Source: Thiobius zoothamnicola (GTDB lineage: Bacteria > Pseudomonadota > Gammaproteobacteria > Chromatiales > Chromatiaceae). From it: a stretch of 64,000 bases of DNA. The notes beneath the pieces were generated by a model, which had not been told where the DNA came from, ran no database searches, and was given only the letters and a program-made list of their open reading frames with translations. The DNA lies in contig OY782758.1 of assembly GCA_963678215.1 (NCBI GenBank), positions 1,736,001 to 1,800,000 of the forward strand, read 5' to 3'. Every line of letters starts with the position of its first letter. Within the stretch, counting starts at the first letter, position 1. Below, piece after piece: positions 54,262 to 62,942 of this stretch. The translations under genes and the position numbers were made by a program.

Positions 54262-54660
54262 TTTTAAAAAGCGTTTCAAGGTCTGCGTACTGAATCGCTT
54301 CCCCAGCTGATCCTCCAAGCTCTGTTTGGCATGCGCTAAACGCTGGCGTTCTGCTTGCACCGCCGCTTTGACCACCTGCGCATCTCGTGCTTCGTTGAAC
54401 ACCCTCGGACGCCCTCGGCCTGGTCGGGTCTGCAACCCCGCGATCCCTTCCGCATCGTAGCGGTTCAGCCACTGTGTCACGCTCACCGCCGACAGCCCCA
54501 CAATCTCCCCAATCGACGTCGCCGTGCGGCCCTGACTCTTCAACAGGATGATCTGGCAGCGTTGCCGAAACCGCGCGGTCTTCCCTTCTTTGTGGCCCGT
54601 TTCCAATTCGTTGCGTTGCCCTTGATTCAGTTCTAACGTGCGTACCCGCATCAGCTTCAT
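54184..54660 (-). CDS. IS630 transposase, N-terminal DNA-binding part
   Basis: The first half of the transposase, with helix-turn-helix segments (GRTATSIGEIVGLSAVSVTQW and LQTRPGRGRPRVFNEARDAQ). Near its end the minus strand contains TTTAAAA (54268-54262), readable as U-UUA-AAA in this frame, a canonical -1 slippery heptamer. After the shift translation continues in the catalytic frame. Unshifted translation gives this 158-residue product. Confidence 0.88.
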   Translation of the reverse strand: MKLMRVRTLELNQGQRNELETGHKEGKTARFRQRCQIILLKSQGRTATSIGEIVGLSAVSVTQWLNRYDAEGIAGLQTRPGRGRPRVFNEARDAQVVKAAVQAERQRLAHAKQSLEDQLGKRFSTQTLKRFLKHLAAPGNASGGAPNNSPILNSPRSV

Positions 54661-54712
54661 TACTCAAAGGGAAAAGATGCCTTTTATCATAACTTATTAT
54701 TGTGCGGGTACT

Positions 54713-55437
54713 TATATCGGGGAATCTAACCAATAACATCAGCCCTTTGACTGCCGACATATAGCCCGTACATGGGTTTATGCACAAGCTTTGAGTCATC
54801 GTAGATGAATCGGCTTATTGGGTGAGGTGGAGTCTGGTGTTTTGAGTTTAAATACAGCGCGATAGATAATGTCAAGTCACTTTATACACATCACTCCGCG
54901 TTAATTCAGATATTCCTCGTTACCTGTCGAAGACAAAATAAGAGTCAGAAGGGGGGTTATTAACTGATTGATTTAAAAGGGCTTTTTAATTAGATCATTT
55001 TTTTGTCATTTTAATAGCAAGCGAGTGATATTGCGGTCTAACAGCCAGTACACAAGGGTTTTCCCCAGAGTTATCCACAGGGTTTGTGGATAATTACCAA
55101 ACGGTCATTTCACATTGATACGTTATCCACGGAAAGCCTTCGAGACGATTGGTGTGAACGTGTCAGCAGCCTTCCCATCCACCTAACGTAGCTTCTACAC
55201 TCGTTTCGTATCCCGCTTTTGGGTGGATAGGCAAGTTTGAGCGAAAAACAAAGGGTGCATAAGCGCCCTTATTGCTGTGAGAAGTGGTAATTGGGTTGAA
55301 TTGCACTGGCTTGTCCGAGTACGGATACTTGCGTGTATACCTTATTTTCAGTACAGTGATCGGCTTTGCAAAACTGCTTAAGCGCATTTTAAGCATCCCA
55401 AAATTTAATTTTTTGGCCTTTATGGCCGGAGACGGAA
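54713..55437. other. 725-bp non-coding region with DnaA boxes, origin-like
   Basis: The region has no credible gene. It contains four 9-mers of DnaA-box type: TTATACACA (54882-54890), TTATCCACA (55071-55079), TGTGGATAA, inverted (55085-55093), and TTATCCACG (55123-55131). Between the first and the rest is an AT-rich block (47 of 60 bases A or T at 54961-55020). Two exact boxes are separated by only 5 bp. This is the layout of a replication origin or a DnaA-controlled promoter/titration site. dnaA, dnaN, gidA and rpmH are not in the window. Genes left of it run mainly minus and right of it mainly plus. Confidence 0.45.
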
Positions 55438-55641
55438 ATGAAAGCCGACACCCATCCCAATTACCATGATGTGAATGTCATTTGCAGCTGCGGCAATACT
55501 TTTACTACTCGTTCAACCATCACTAAAGACGAGTTACATGTAGAGGTCTGCTCCGCCTGTCATCCCTTCTATACAGGGCAACAAAAAATTGTTGATTCAG
55601 GTGGTCGGGTTGATAAATTCAACAAGCGTTTTCGGCGCTGA
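55438..55641 (+). CDS. rpmE: 50S ribosomal protein L31
   Basis: A 67-residue ribosomal protein of the zinc-binding type: cysteines in NVICSCGNTF and VEVCSACHPFYTG, then QKIVDSGGRVDKFNKRF. MKADTHPNYHDV is close to the common N-terminus. A terminator follows. The gene stands alone beside the DnaA-box region. Confidence 0.95.
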   Translation: MKADTHPNYHDVNVICSCGNTFTTRSTITKDELHVEVCSACHPFYTGQQKIVDSGGRVDKFNKRFRR

Positions 55642-55664
55642 AAACAGCTTGCATTAAAATAATC

Positions 55665-55688
55665 AAAGGCGGCTTTATCCCGCCTTTT
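55665..55688 (+). terminator. rho-independent terminator after rpmE
   Basis: AAAGGCGG / CCGCCTTT is an 8-bp stem with a 7-nt loop, then TTTTGC, 24 bp past the rpmE stop. Confidence 0.85.
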
Positions 55689-55735
55689 GCTAGACTGCGC
55701 GGCCTTACTTCTCATTCGCCTTTCCGGAGTTCTCC

Positions 55736-57019
55736 ATGACTCAAGAACTGCAAGACGCAGATTACGAAATCAACCAGGCCGCCTTGGAATATCACGCCGA
55801 ACCTAAGCCCGGCAAGCTCAGCGTTGAATTAACCAAGCCGACTGCCACGGCGCGTGATTTATCTCTCGCCTATACCCCGGGGGTTGCTGAACCGGTGCGC
55901 AAAATTGCTGACGATGCTGATGATGCTTATCGGTACACCGGTAAAGGCAATTTGGTTGGCGTCATTACGGACGGCTCTGCGGTGCTTGGCTTGGGCAATG
56001 TGGGTTCGCTCGCCGGTAAACCGGTCATGGAGGGTAAAGGCGTATTATTCAAGCATTTCGCCGATATTGACGTATTTGACATTGAAGTTGATGCGGATAA
56101 TCCGCAAGAATTCATTGAGACTGTCAAACGCATCGCCCCGACTTTTGGCGGCATTAACCTTGAAGACATCGCCGCCCCTCACTGTTTTGAGATCGAGCAG
56201 GCTTTGATTGAACAGTTGGATATCCCTGTTTTCCATGATGATCAGCATGGCACCGCCATTATCATTGCGGCAGGCCTTTTGAATGCGCTGGAACTGCAAA
56301 ACAAGGAACTGGCGGATGTGACCATCGTTATTTTAGGCGCTGGTGCCGCTGGCATTGCCGCTGTGCGTTTATTAATCGCCATGGGCGCGCATCGTAATAA
56401 CATTTTGGTGGTTGACCGCAAAGGGGTGATCTACGCAGGCCGGGAAGACCTCAATCCTTATAAATTTGGCGTCGCCGCTGATACGGATAAACGCACGTTG
56501 GCAGATGCGATGAACGGCGCGGATGTGTTCATTGGCGTATCCGGGCCTGATTTGATTAATCAGGACATGCTGGCTTCCATGGCCGCCAAGCCAATTGTGT
56601 TTGCGCTATCTAATCCTGTGCCTGAAATTCGCCCTAAAACAGCATTTGAAGTACGTGATGACATGATTATGGCGACCGGACGTTCTGATTATCCAAATCA
56701 AGTCAATAACGTTCTGGGCTTCCCCTTCATCTTCCGGGGTGCATTGGATGTGCGCGCCCGGCGAATTAATGAAGCCATGCAAATCGCCGCTGTGCATGCG
56801 TTGAAAGATTTGACTCACCAGCCGACGCCGCAGGCGGTTTTGGATGCTTACCATGTTGAGGCATTGACGTTCGGCCCGAACTACATTCTCCCCAAACCGC
56901 TTGATCCCCGGCTAAAAGACGCTATTTCACCCGCTGTGGCGCATGCTGCTCTGGAAAGTGGTGTGGCGCGCGGCGAATGGCCCTCCCATTATCCGCCATT
57001 TGATCCAGTGGTTTCCTAA
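55736..57019 (+). CDS. maeB: malic enzyme, short form without phosphotransacetylase domain
   Basis: A 427-residue oxidative decarboxylase that makes pyruvate from malate with NAD(P). Signatures are AYTPGVAEPVRKI, DGSAVLGLGNVGSLAGKPVMEGK, DDQHGTAIIIAAGLLNAL and VILGAGAAGIAAVRLL. It lacks the C-terminal PTA-like domain of E. coli MaeB (759 residues). Cofactor choice is not clear from sequence. It lies just upstream of mdh and gltA, suggesting a malate/TCA node. Confidence 0.93.
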   Translation: MTQELQDADYEINQAALEYHAEPKPGKLSVELTKPTATARDLSLAYTPGVAEPVRKIADDADDAYRYTGKGNLVGVITDGSAVLGLGNVGSLAGKPVMEGKGVLFKHFADIDVFDIEVDADNPQEFIETVKRIAPTFGGINLEDIAAPHCFEIEQALIEQLDIPVFHDDQHGTAIIIAAGLLNALELQNKELADVTIVILGAGAAGIAAVRLLIAMGAHRNNILVVDRKGVIYAGREDLNPYKFGVAADTDKRTLADAMNGADVFIGVSGPDLINQDMLASMAAKPIVFALSNPVPEIRPKTAFEVRDDMIMATGRSDYPNQVNNVLGFPFIFRGALDVRARRINEAMQIAAVHALKDLTHQPTPQAVLDAYHVEALTFGPNYILPKPLDPRLKDAISPAVAHAALESGVARGEWPSHYPPFDPVVS

Positions 57020-57044
57020 AAACCATTGTTTGTCCACACTACAC

Positions 57045-57063
57045 GGGCGGCTCGGAGCCGCCC
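57045..57063 (+). terminator. terminator after malic enzyme gene
   Basis: GGGCGGC / GCCGCCC is a 7-bp stem with a 5-nt loop, followed by TCTGTTTTG. It is located 26 bp past the malic enzyme stop. Confidence 0.75.
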
Positions 57064-57282
57064 TCTGTTTTGTCCTGCCACTTTCACCACACGTTGAGCA
57101 ATACCCGCAATTCATCAGTAACAAAAGCGAATCTTTTTCCTCACCAAAAATGCCTCATCGCCATTGATTAATTTTATATACCCATGAGGTAAGTATTGCT
57201 AAGCTTGAAGCATGGTAGAGAACGTCTATGGTCATAATAGGCGCTGAGTAGACCATCAACGCATTGAAAAGGAGACTGAGTC

Positions 57283-58206
57283 ATGCAAAAAGTCGCTATT
57301 GTCGGCGCTGGCCGGGTTGGTGAAACCACTGCGCAAATCTTGGCAGAACAGGAAGTTTGCCAGGAAGTGACATTAATTGATGTCCGCAAAGATGCCCCAC
57401 AGGGGGTTGCGTTGGATATTGCGCAAGCCGCCCCTTTCTTTAATTTCGACACCAGAATCAGCGGCAGTAATAATCCTGCTGCCATGGCGAATGCTGATAT
57501 TGTCGTCATCACCGCCGGGGTGGCGCGTAAGCCAGGCATGTCCCGTTCCGATGTGTTGGATGTCAATATTCAGGTCATTGATAGCATTGTTGAAGATGTC
57601 ATGCGTTATGCACCTGACGCCATCATCATTATGGTGACCAACCCAGTCGATGTATTGACCTACCGAGCCTGGAAAAAGACTGGCTGGCCGCGTGAGCGGG
57701 TGATTGGTCAGGCTGGCGTATTGGATGCCTCGCGCATGGCGGCTTTCATTGCGATGGAAACGGGTTTTTCCGCGCTTGATATCACGACCATCGTGCTGGG
57801 CGGGCATGGAGACAGTATGGTGCCGATACCGCGCTTCTGCACGGTTAATGGGGTCCCTATTGCCCAATTTATTGCCCCTGAGCGCATTGAGCAGATTGTC
57901 CAGCGAACCCGGGATGGTGGTGCTGAAATCCTTGCCTTACGCAAAAATTCCAGCGCCTATGATGCGCCAGGGGCATCTGTGGCGGCGATGGTTGATGCTA
58001 TCAGTCGGGGGCGCAATCGGCTGCTTCCCTGCGTTGCTATTCTGGAAGGTGAGTATGGTTTGCAGGACATCGCAATGGGCGTGCCTTGCGTACTCAGCCA
58101 CGTTGGCTTAGCCCGGATTATTGATCTGGATTTAAACAAAGCGGAAATGGACGCTTTCAACCAATCAGCCGATGGAGTCAGAACCGATATCAAGAAACTG
58201 CCATAA
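57283..58206 (+). CDS. mdh: malate dehydrogenase, LDH-like type
   Basis: A 307-residue NAD-dependent dehydrogenase. The Rossmann motif is KVAIVGAGRVGETTAQIL, the substrate-side arginines are in TAGVARKPGMSR, MVTNPVDVLTYRAW follows, and the active His is in LGGHGDSMVPIP. The arginine loop points to malate rather than lactate. This LDH-like clade differs from the usual dimeric E. coli type and also occurs in green and some sulfur bacteria. AAGGAG precedes the ATG. It stands between maeB and gltA. Confidence 0.92.
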   Translation: MQKVAIVGAGRVGETTAQILAEQEVCQEVTLIDVRKDAPQGVALDIAQAAPFFNFDTRISGSNNPAAMANADIVVITAGVARKPGMSRSDVLDVNIQVIDSIVEDVMRYAPDAIIIMVTNPVDVLTYRAWKKTGWPRERVIGQAGVLDASRMAAFIAMETGFSALDITTIVLGGHGDSMVPIPRFCTVNGVPIAQFIAPERIEQIVQRTRDGGAEILALRKNSSAYDAPGASVAAMVDAISRGRNRLLPCVAILEGEYGLQDIAMGVPCVLSHVGLARIIDLDLNKAEMDAFNQSADGVRTDIKKLP

Positions 58207-58229
58207 GGCTTTTGAATCCACCTGGGCAC

Positions 58230-58284
58230 CTTAACAGACTGCCCTTTTAAGGCTGTATTGAGCCGCATTTTACAGTCTGTTAAG
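58230..58284. repeat. 12-bp inverted repeat between mdh and gltA
   Basis: CTTAACAGACTG (58230-58241) and CAGTCTGTTAAG (58273-58284) are perfect complements separated by 31 bp. They begin 24 bp after the mdh stop and 159 bp before gltA. It could be the mdh 3' hairpin or an operator for gltA. Confidence 0.6.
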
Positions 58285-58442
58285 CCGGTTCTGAATTATC
58301 AAGGCAACCCCAAATAGCGCCCGACGACGTTATCTGGCTGGGAAACCCCGTCACTCGCATTATGCGCATTTCAACCAGCTTTCCGCGCCGCTGAAGTCGG
58401 GGGTGATGTGAGGTTTCCCAAAATTTATCAAGAGGTTTCACT

Positions 58443-59741
58443 ATGTCCAGCAAAAACGCATTCCTAACATTTGAAGGATCTGACAAGGCCATCCCGCTCA
58501 ACATCGTATCAGGCAGCGATGGGCCGGATACTCTGGATATTACATCCCTTTACAAAGAAGCTGGCGTGTTCACTTATGATCCTGGCTTTCTTTCCACCGC
58601 AAGCTGCAACAGTTCAATCACTTATATTGACGGTGATAAAGGGATTTTGCGTTATCGCGGCTATCCCATTGAACAACTTGCGGAGCAATCCAGTTTTCTG
58701 GAAGTCGCCCACCTGCTGATGTATGGTGAACTGCCGAAAAAAACCGAACTCGATGATTTTTCCAACATTATCACCCGCCATACCATGATTAACGAATCAT
58801 TACTGCGGTTTTTCGAGGGATTTCATTACGACGCTCACCCAATGGCGATGGTTATTGGCGTGGTTGGTTCGCTATCAGCCTTTTACCATGATTCAACAGA
58901 CATCAAGAATCCGCGCCATCGGGAAATCAGCGCGCATCGTTTGATCTCCAAAATGCCAACTATCGCCGCCGCTGCTTATAAGCATAACCGTGGAGAGCCG
59001 GTGATCTATCCGCGTAACGATTTAAGCTACGCTGGCAATCTGTTACATATGATGATGGCGACGCCGTGCGAGGATTATGTGATTGATCCATTGGCGGAAA
59101 AAGCGCTGGATTTGTTGTTCATTCTGCATGCGGATCATGAGCAAAACGCATCAACCTCAACCATGCGCTTGGCCGGCAGTTCAGGTTCCAATCCATTTGC
59201 TTGCGTGGCGGCAGGCGCTTCCTCTCTATGGGGGCCTGCTCATGGTGGCGCAAACGAAGCTGTGCTCAACATGTTGAAGGAGATCGGCCATGCCAGCAAT
59301 GTTGAAAAATATATCGCCAAGGCAAAAGACAAAGATGACCCGTTTCGTTTGATGGGATTTGGTCACAGGGTGTATAAGAATTATGATCCACGCGCCAAAA
59401 TTATCCGTGAAGTATGCTACGAGGTGCTGAATAAACTGGCTGACGCTAACAATCCGCTGTTTGAATTAGCGATGAATTTGGAAGAACAGGCAGTGAGTGA
59501 TGATTACTTCGTGGAAAAGAACCTGTATCCCAATGTGGATTATTATTCCGGCATCATTTATCGTGCTTTGGGTATTCCAGAAAGTATGTTCACCGTCATG
59601 TTCGCGATTGCCCGCACAGCCGGTTGGGTCAGTCACTGGATGGAAATGCTTGATGACCCCAGACACCGTATTGGCCGTCCCCGTCAGCTTTATCAGGGTG
59701 CGGCAATCCGGGATTATGTCCCGCTGGAACAGCGCGCGTAG
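58443..59741 (+). CDS. gltA: citrate synthase
   Basis: A 432-residue type II citrate synthase condensing acetyl-CoA and oxaloacetate. Catalytic residues are His in WGPAHGGANEAVLNML, His in MGFGHRVYKNYDPRAKI and Asp in EMLDDPRHRIGRPRQLY. The N-terminal beta domain of gram-negative hexameric enzymes is present (GILRYRGYPIEQLAEQ). AGAGG is 9 bp before the ATG. A terminator follows. Confidence 0.96.
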   Translation: MSSKNAFLTFEGSDKAIPLNIVSGSDGPDTLDITSLYKEAGVFTYDPGFLSTASCNSSITYIDGDKGILRYRGYPIEQLAEQSSFLEVAHLLMYGELPKKTELDDFSNIITRHTMINESLLRFFEGFHYDAHPMAMVIGVVGSLSAFYHDSTDIKNPRHREISAHRLISKMPTIAAAAYKHNRGEPVIYPRNDLSYAGNLLHMMMATPCEDYVIDPLAEKALDLLFILHADHEQNASTSTMRLAGSSGSNPFACVAAGASSLWGPAHGGANEAVLNMLKEIGHASNVEKYIAKAKDKDDPFRLMGFGHRVYKNYDPRAKIIREVCYEVLNKLADANNPLFELAMNLEEQAVSDDYFVEKNLYPNVDYYSGIIYRALGIPESMFTVMFAIARTAGWVSHWMEMLDDPRHRIGRPRQLYQGAAIRDYVPLEQRA

Positions 59742-59754
59742 CGCCTTTTCTCAA

Positions 59755-59810
59755 CCCCTTCAATCTTAATTCTCCGCCGCAAGCGGCAGGCGTAGAATTG
59801 ATGGGGTTTT
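59755..59810 (+). terminator. long hairpin terminator after gltA
   Basis: An imperfect stem (CCCC...AATTCT...CGCC against GGCG...AGAATT...GGGG) closes at 59806 and is followed by TTTT. It begins 14 bp past the gltA stop. Confidence 0.65.
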
Positions 59811-60036
59811 CAGGGAGGAGAGGCGGAGTTTCTCCCTTTGATTGTTGTCGCGGTGATTAACCCGTCAACGATCTTAATTGGATTCAAATCCCGGGTAAAT
59901 CTTGCTCGGGGTGCTTTGACCCTTTCCCAAAAACTGCTTTTCTGATCCTCAGCCTCAAATTTTCCTCGACAAGCTATTGAGCAAGCCGCCATCTACCGCT
60001 ATATTCAGCAATCAAATTCGCCCGTAGTATCAGGCC

Positions 60037-60987
60037 ATGAGGTATAAAAGGATCACCCTAATTGGTGGCTCCGGCTTTGTCGGCAGACACTTGACTTACG
60101 AACTCGCCAGACGTGGCTATCAATGCCGCATACTGACCCGTCGTGCGCACAGGCAGCATGCGCTGGGCATCAGCGCAGAGCTACGCGAGACGGATATCTT
60201 TGATCTTGATGAACTGAGCAAAGCGCTTAAAGATACTGATGCCGTCATCCATTTGGTGGGCATTTTAAATACTTCACCCAAGCAGCCGGGTTTTCGTCAA
60301 GTACATGTCGAGCTGACTGAAACTGTGGTGAAAGCCTGCCATCGCGTTGGCGTGAAACGTTTGCTGCATATGAGTGCGTTGCGAGCTGACCAGGCGACTG
60401 GTAGCAGCCAATATCTGCGTACCAAAGGCGAAGCCGAAAATCGCGCCCATACTTTGGGGCCACCGAACATCGCTGTCACCAGCTTCCGTCCATCTGTGAT
60501 TTTCGGTCCGGATGATAGTTTCCTCAATCGCTTTGCGGCTTTGCTGGCGTTGCCTGTCCCATTTCCGCTGGCATGTCCAGATGCCCGTTTCGCTCCGGTT
60601 TACATCGGAGATGTCGTACAGGCTTTCGTCAATTCATTGGAAGATAAGGTGACATTCGGACAACGTTATGCACTGTGTGGGCCGGATGTTTATACGCTGG
60701 AAGAAATCGTGCGCTTCATTGCGAAAGTACGAAAATACCGGCGTTGGATTATTCCCCTGTCGGAATCGGCTTCCAAATTACAAGCAACCGTATTGCAATT
60801 TGCGCCAGGTAAACCATTCACCCCGGATAACTACGATTCTTTGAAAAGCGCGAGCGTATGCACTGAAAACGGTTTGGTTGAATTGGGTATACGGCCAACC
60901 GCCATGCAGCCGATTGCATCCAGATTTCTGACGGAGAAAACCGCCAAATCGTTAAAGTTGGAGCGCTTGAAAACCAGCGGGCGATAA
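60037..60987 (+). CDS. NDUFA9-like NAD(P)-dependent epimerase/dehydratase
   Basis: A 316-residue protein of the atypical short-chain dehydrogenase group related to the complex I NDUFA9 subunit. The nucleotide site is RITLIGGSGFVGRHL, the remnant of the catalytic motif is SSQYLRTKGEAE, and VTSFRPSVIFGPDDSF is typical. It is probably a soluble or membrane-associated oxidoreductase or quinone-linked helper; no complex I genes are near. It is transcribed alone, convergent with the thioredoxin-like gene. Confidence 0.85.
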   Translation: MRYKRITLIGGSGFVGRHLTYELARRGYQCRILTRRAHRQHALGISAELRETDIFDLDELSKALKDTDAVIHLVGILNTSPKQPGFRQVHVELTETVVKACHRVGVKRLLHMSALRADQATGSSQYLRTKGEAENRAHTLGPPNIAVTSFRPSVIFGPDDSFLNRFAALLALPVPFPLACPDARFAPVYIGDVVQAFVNSLEDKVTFGQRYALCGPDVYTLEEIVRFIAKVRKYRRWIIPLSESASKLQATVLQFAPGKPFTPDNYDSLKSASVCTENGLVELGIRPTAMQPIASRFLTEKTAKSLKLERLKTSGR

Positions 60988-61015
60988 AATGGTGGAGTGA
61001 AGGGTTCTGTCCGCT

Positions 61016-62044
61016 TCAGAAATCAGGTGCCATTTGACGGATGTGGGAAATCCAGGCGAGGAAATTCCCTTCTGTCAGATAGCCTTTGTCTAGTACGTAC
61101 CCCAACACATTGCGCAATCGAAAAAACTGGGTCACCGAGTCCAGCCGTGCGATTTCCTTGCCTGATTCGTCGAAAAATACAATGGAAGGCGTGTAGAAGA
61201 TACCTAATTTCTCCGCCCAATGGCGAGCCGTCGTGACCTTGCCATCTGGTGTGATTAACGGCATCTCATCATGGATGTCCAACTGTATGCTTTCAAAGCC
61301 GGATAGGCGATGACGAATCAGTTCACGTTGCAACACGTCGGTATGCAAAATATCGCAGGCATGACAATCGCCCTGCTCGAAAAACACCGCCAATGGAACA
61401 CTGCTTGGCATGCGGGTGCGATCCAGATTATAGGGAGGCTGCTCAAAAAACGCTTCTTCGACGAGATCATCTGCGGTAAAGCGCAAAGTTTGATCACCTC
61501 TCGCCATATAAACAGGAAAGGGTTCGCGCAAATAATGTCCGCCGGCTACATACTCCAGCGCGGCGCGAAATTGATAAGGTGGATAATAGCCCCGTAAACG
61601 TAACGCAATCCGCCCCGTTCGGTCATAAAACACCAGGGAAGGGGTAAAATTGGCGTCCAGGGAAATCGCGTAATCACGCTGACTCATGACTTGACCGTCA
61701 GGCGTCGTGACTTCTTCTGGACTCCAGATATCAATGGGTATCACATCAAAATGCTGGCGGGTATAACGCACAATATCGCGCATGCTGAAGTTGGTATTCA
61801 TCAGCTTCTTGCAATAAGGGCAACGTTGCTGACCAAAATACACCGCAATGCCGAATTTTTCCTGCTCCACGGCATCTTGCAAATCCTCATCCAAAGCTAA
61901 AAAGCTATGTTTGAACCAATCTGGATGAGTCAGGATATCCGTCAACGGCGTATCATCAAAGTGGTATAGGTCGGTCACTTGGGCGCTAAGCGCCTGTATC
62001 CAACAAAGACTCATCAATCCCATGCAAATTAATGGATAACGCAT
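61016..62044 (-). CDS. periplasmic tandem thioredoxin-fold protein, SoxW-like
   Basis: A 342-residue exported protein. The signal peptide is MRYPLICMGLMSLCWIQALSAQ. Two thioredoxin-like domains follow, each with one CxxC: FGQQRCPYCKKL near residue 75 and FEQGDCHACDIL near 230. Each also has a cis-Pro region (ANFTPSLVFYDRTG; IFYTPSIVFFDESG). The repeats resemble SoxW-type periplasmic thioredoxins and YyaL/DsbE-like folds. The likely role is keeping a periplasmic partner reduced or oxidised. It lies 9 bp after cysQ's stop, same strand. Confidence 0.78.
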   Translation of the reverse strand: MRYPLICMGLMSLCWIQALSAQVTDLYHFDDTPLTDILTHPDWFKHSFLALDEDLQDAVEQEKFGIAVYFGQQRCPYCKKLMNTNFSMRDIVRYTRQHFDVIPIDIWSPEEVTTPDGQVMSQRDYAISLDANFTPSLVFYDRTGRIALRLRGYYPPYQFRAALEYVAGGHYLREPFPVYMARGDQTLRFTADDLVEEAFFEQPPYNLDRTRMPSSVPLAVFFEQGDCHACDILHTDVLQRELIRHRLSGFESIQLDIHDEMPLITPDGKVTTARHWAEKLGIFYTPSIVFFDESGKEIARLDSVTQFFRLRNVLGYVLDKGYLTEGNFLAWISHIRQMAPDF

Positions 62045-62053
62045 CGCTTTTCC

Positions 62054-62842
62054 TCAGCCGAGATAATCCCGCCATGTTATGTTTTTATCAGCAAATGCGA
62101 GGAAATGCGGATTCAATAGCGAAGAGGCTTTATTGTAAGTCAGGGGTTGCAAGTCCAAATCGACCACTTGACCACCAACCGCCTCAAGCACGGCTTGCGC
62201 AGCAGCAGTATCCCATTCTGAAGTCGGGCCTAAACGTGGATAAAAATCAGCAGTCCCCTCCGCCACTAAGCAAAATTTCAATGAACTGCCAATGCTGACC
62301 AAATGATGCTTACCGATGCGTTCCAATACCTCTGCCAAACCGTCACCGGCATGAGACCGGCTGGCCGCCACGCGCAGGGGTTTTTGCGCCGGAATGCTAG
62401 GCCGCATTATCTGGGTGACGCCATCCGGGGTTATTTTCCATGCGCTTTGCTGCGCCACATCAGCAAAATAACAAACCCCGCTTACTGGCACATACACAAC
62501 GCCAAGACGGGGTTTATTTTGCTCAATAAGCGCGATGTTAACGGTAAATTCGCCATTACGCTGAATAAACTCTTTGGTGCCATCCAGCGGGTCAACCAGC
62601 CAATAGCGTGTCCAATGCTGTCTTTCCGTATAAGGCATGGCGGATGATTCTTCAGACAAAATTGGAATATCAGGAGTCAGTTGATTCAAGCTGGCGACGA
62701 TTGACCGATGCGCTGCGAGATCCGCTTCGGTCAAGGGGGATTGATCCGCTTTCTGTTGCACCGAAAATTCCCGCTGGTAAACAGACAAAATCTCTTTGCC
62801 TGCTGCTTTTGCCACCTCAACCAGCGTTTTAAGCTCCACCAT
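62054..62842 (-). CDS. cysQ: 3'(2'),5'-bisphosphate nucleotidase CysQ
   Basis: A 262-residue magnesium-dependent phosphatase that removes the 3'-phosphate of PAP, a by-product of sulfate activation. Motifs are ILSEESSAMPY, WLVDPLDGTKEFIQRNG and GPTSEWDTAAAQAVLEAVGG. I start at MVELKTLVEVAKAAG; seven upstream codons are not conserved. It pairs with the thioredoxin-like gene in a sulfur-related unit. Confidence 0.93.
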   Translation of the reverse strand: MVELKTLVEVAKAAGKEILSVYQREFSVQQKADQSPLTEADLAAHRSIVASLNQLTPDIPILSEESSAMPYTERQHWTRYWLVDPLDGTKEFIQRNGEFTVNIALIEQNKPRLGVVYVPVSGVCYFADVAQQSAWKITPDGVTQIMRPSIPAQKPLRVAASRSHAGDGLAEVLERIGKHHLVSIGSSLKFCLVAEGTADFYPRLGPTSEWDTAAAQAVLEAVGGQVVDLDLQPLTYNKASSLLNPHFLAFADKNITWRDYLG

Positions 62843-62942
62843 CACGATATTTACTCCATTCAACTTGTTATCAGGCTCACAGTATCGCTAACGAGTGATG
62901 GAAACAGCAACATTTTGATTCCATGGCAATACTGTCTGATCA

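Larger units (their letters stand above)
53610..54712 (-). mobile_element. complete IS630-family insertion sequence
   Basis: A 1103-bp element bounded by near-perfect inverted repeats (AGTACCCGCACAATAATAA at 53610, its complement ending at 54712) and flanked by TA on both sides (53608-53609, 54713-54714), the IS630 target duplication. It carries one transposase split into two frames with a frameshift signal. Confidence 0.9.

Noticed and set aside
55163..55396. 77-codon minus-strand frame in the DnaA-box region
   Set aside because: No ribosome site and composition of non-coding sequence.
57373..57867. 164-codon minus-strand frame opposite mdh
   Set aside because: Antisense to a secure dehydrogenase gene.
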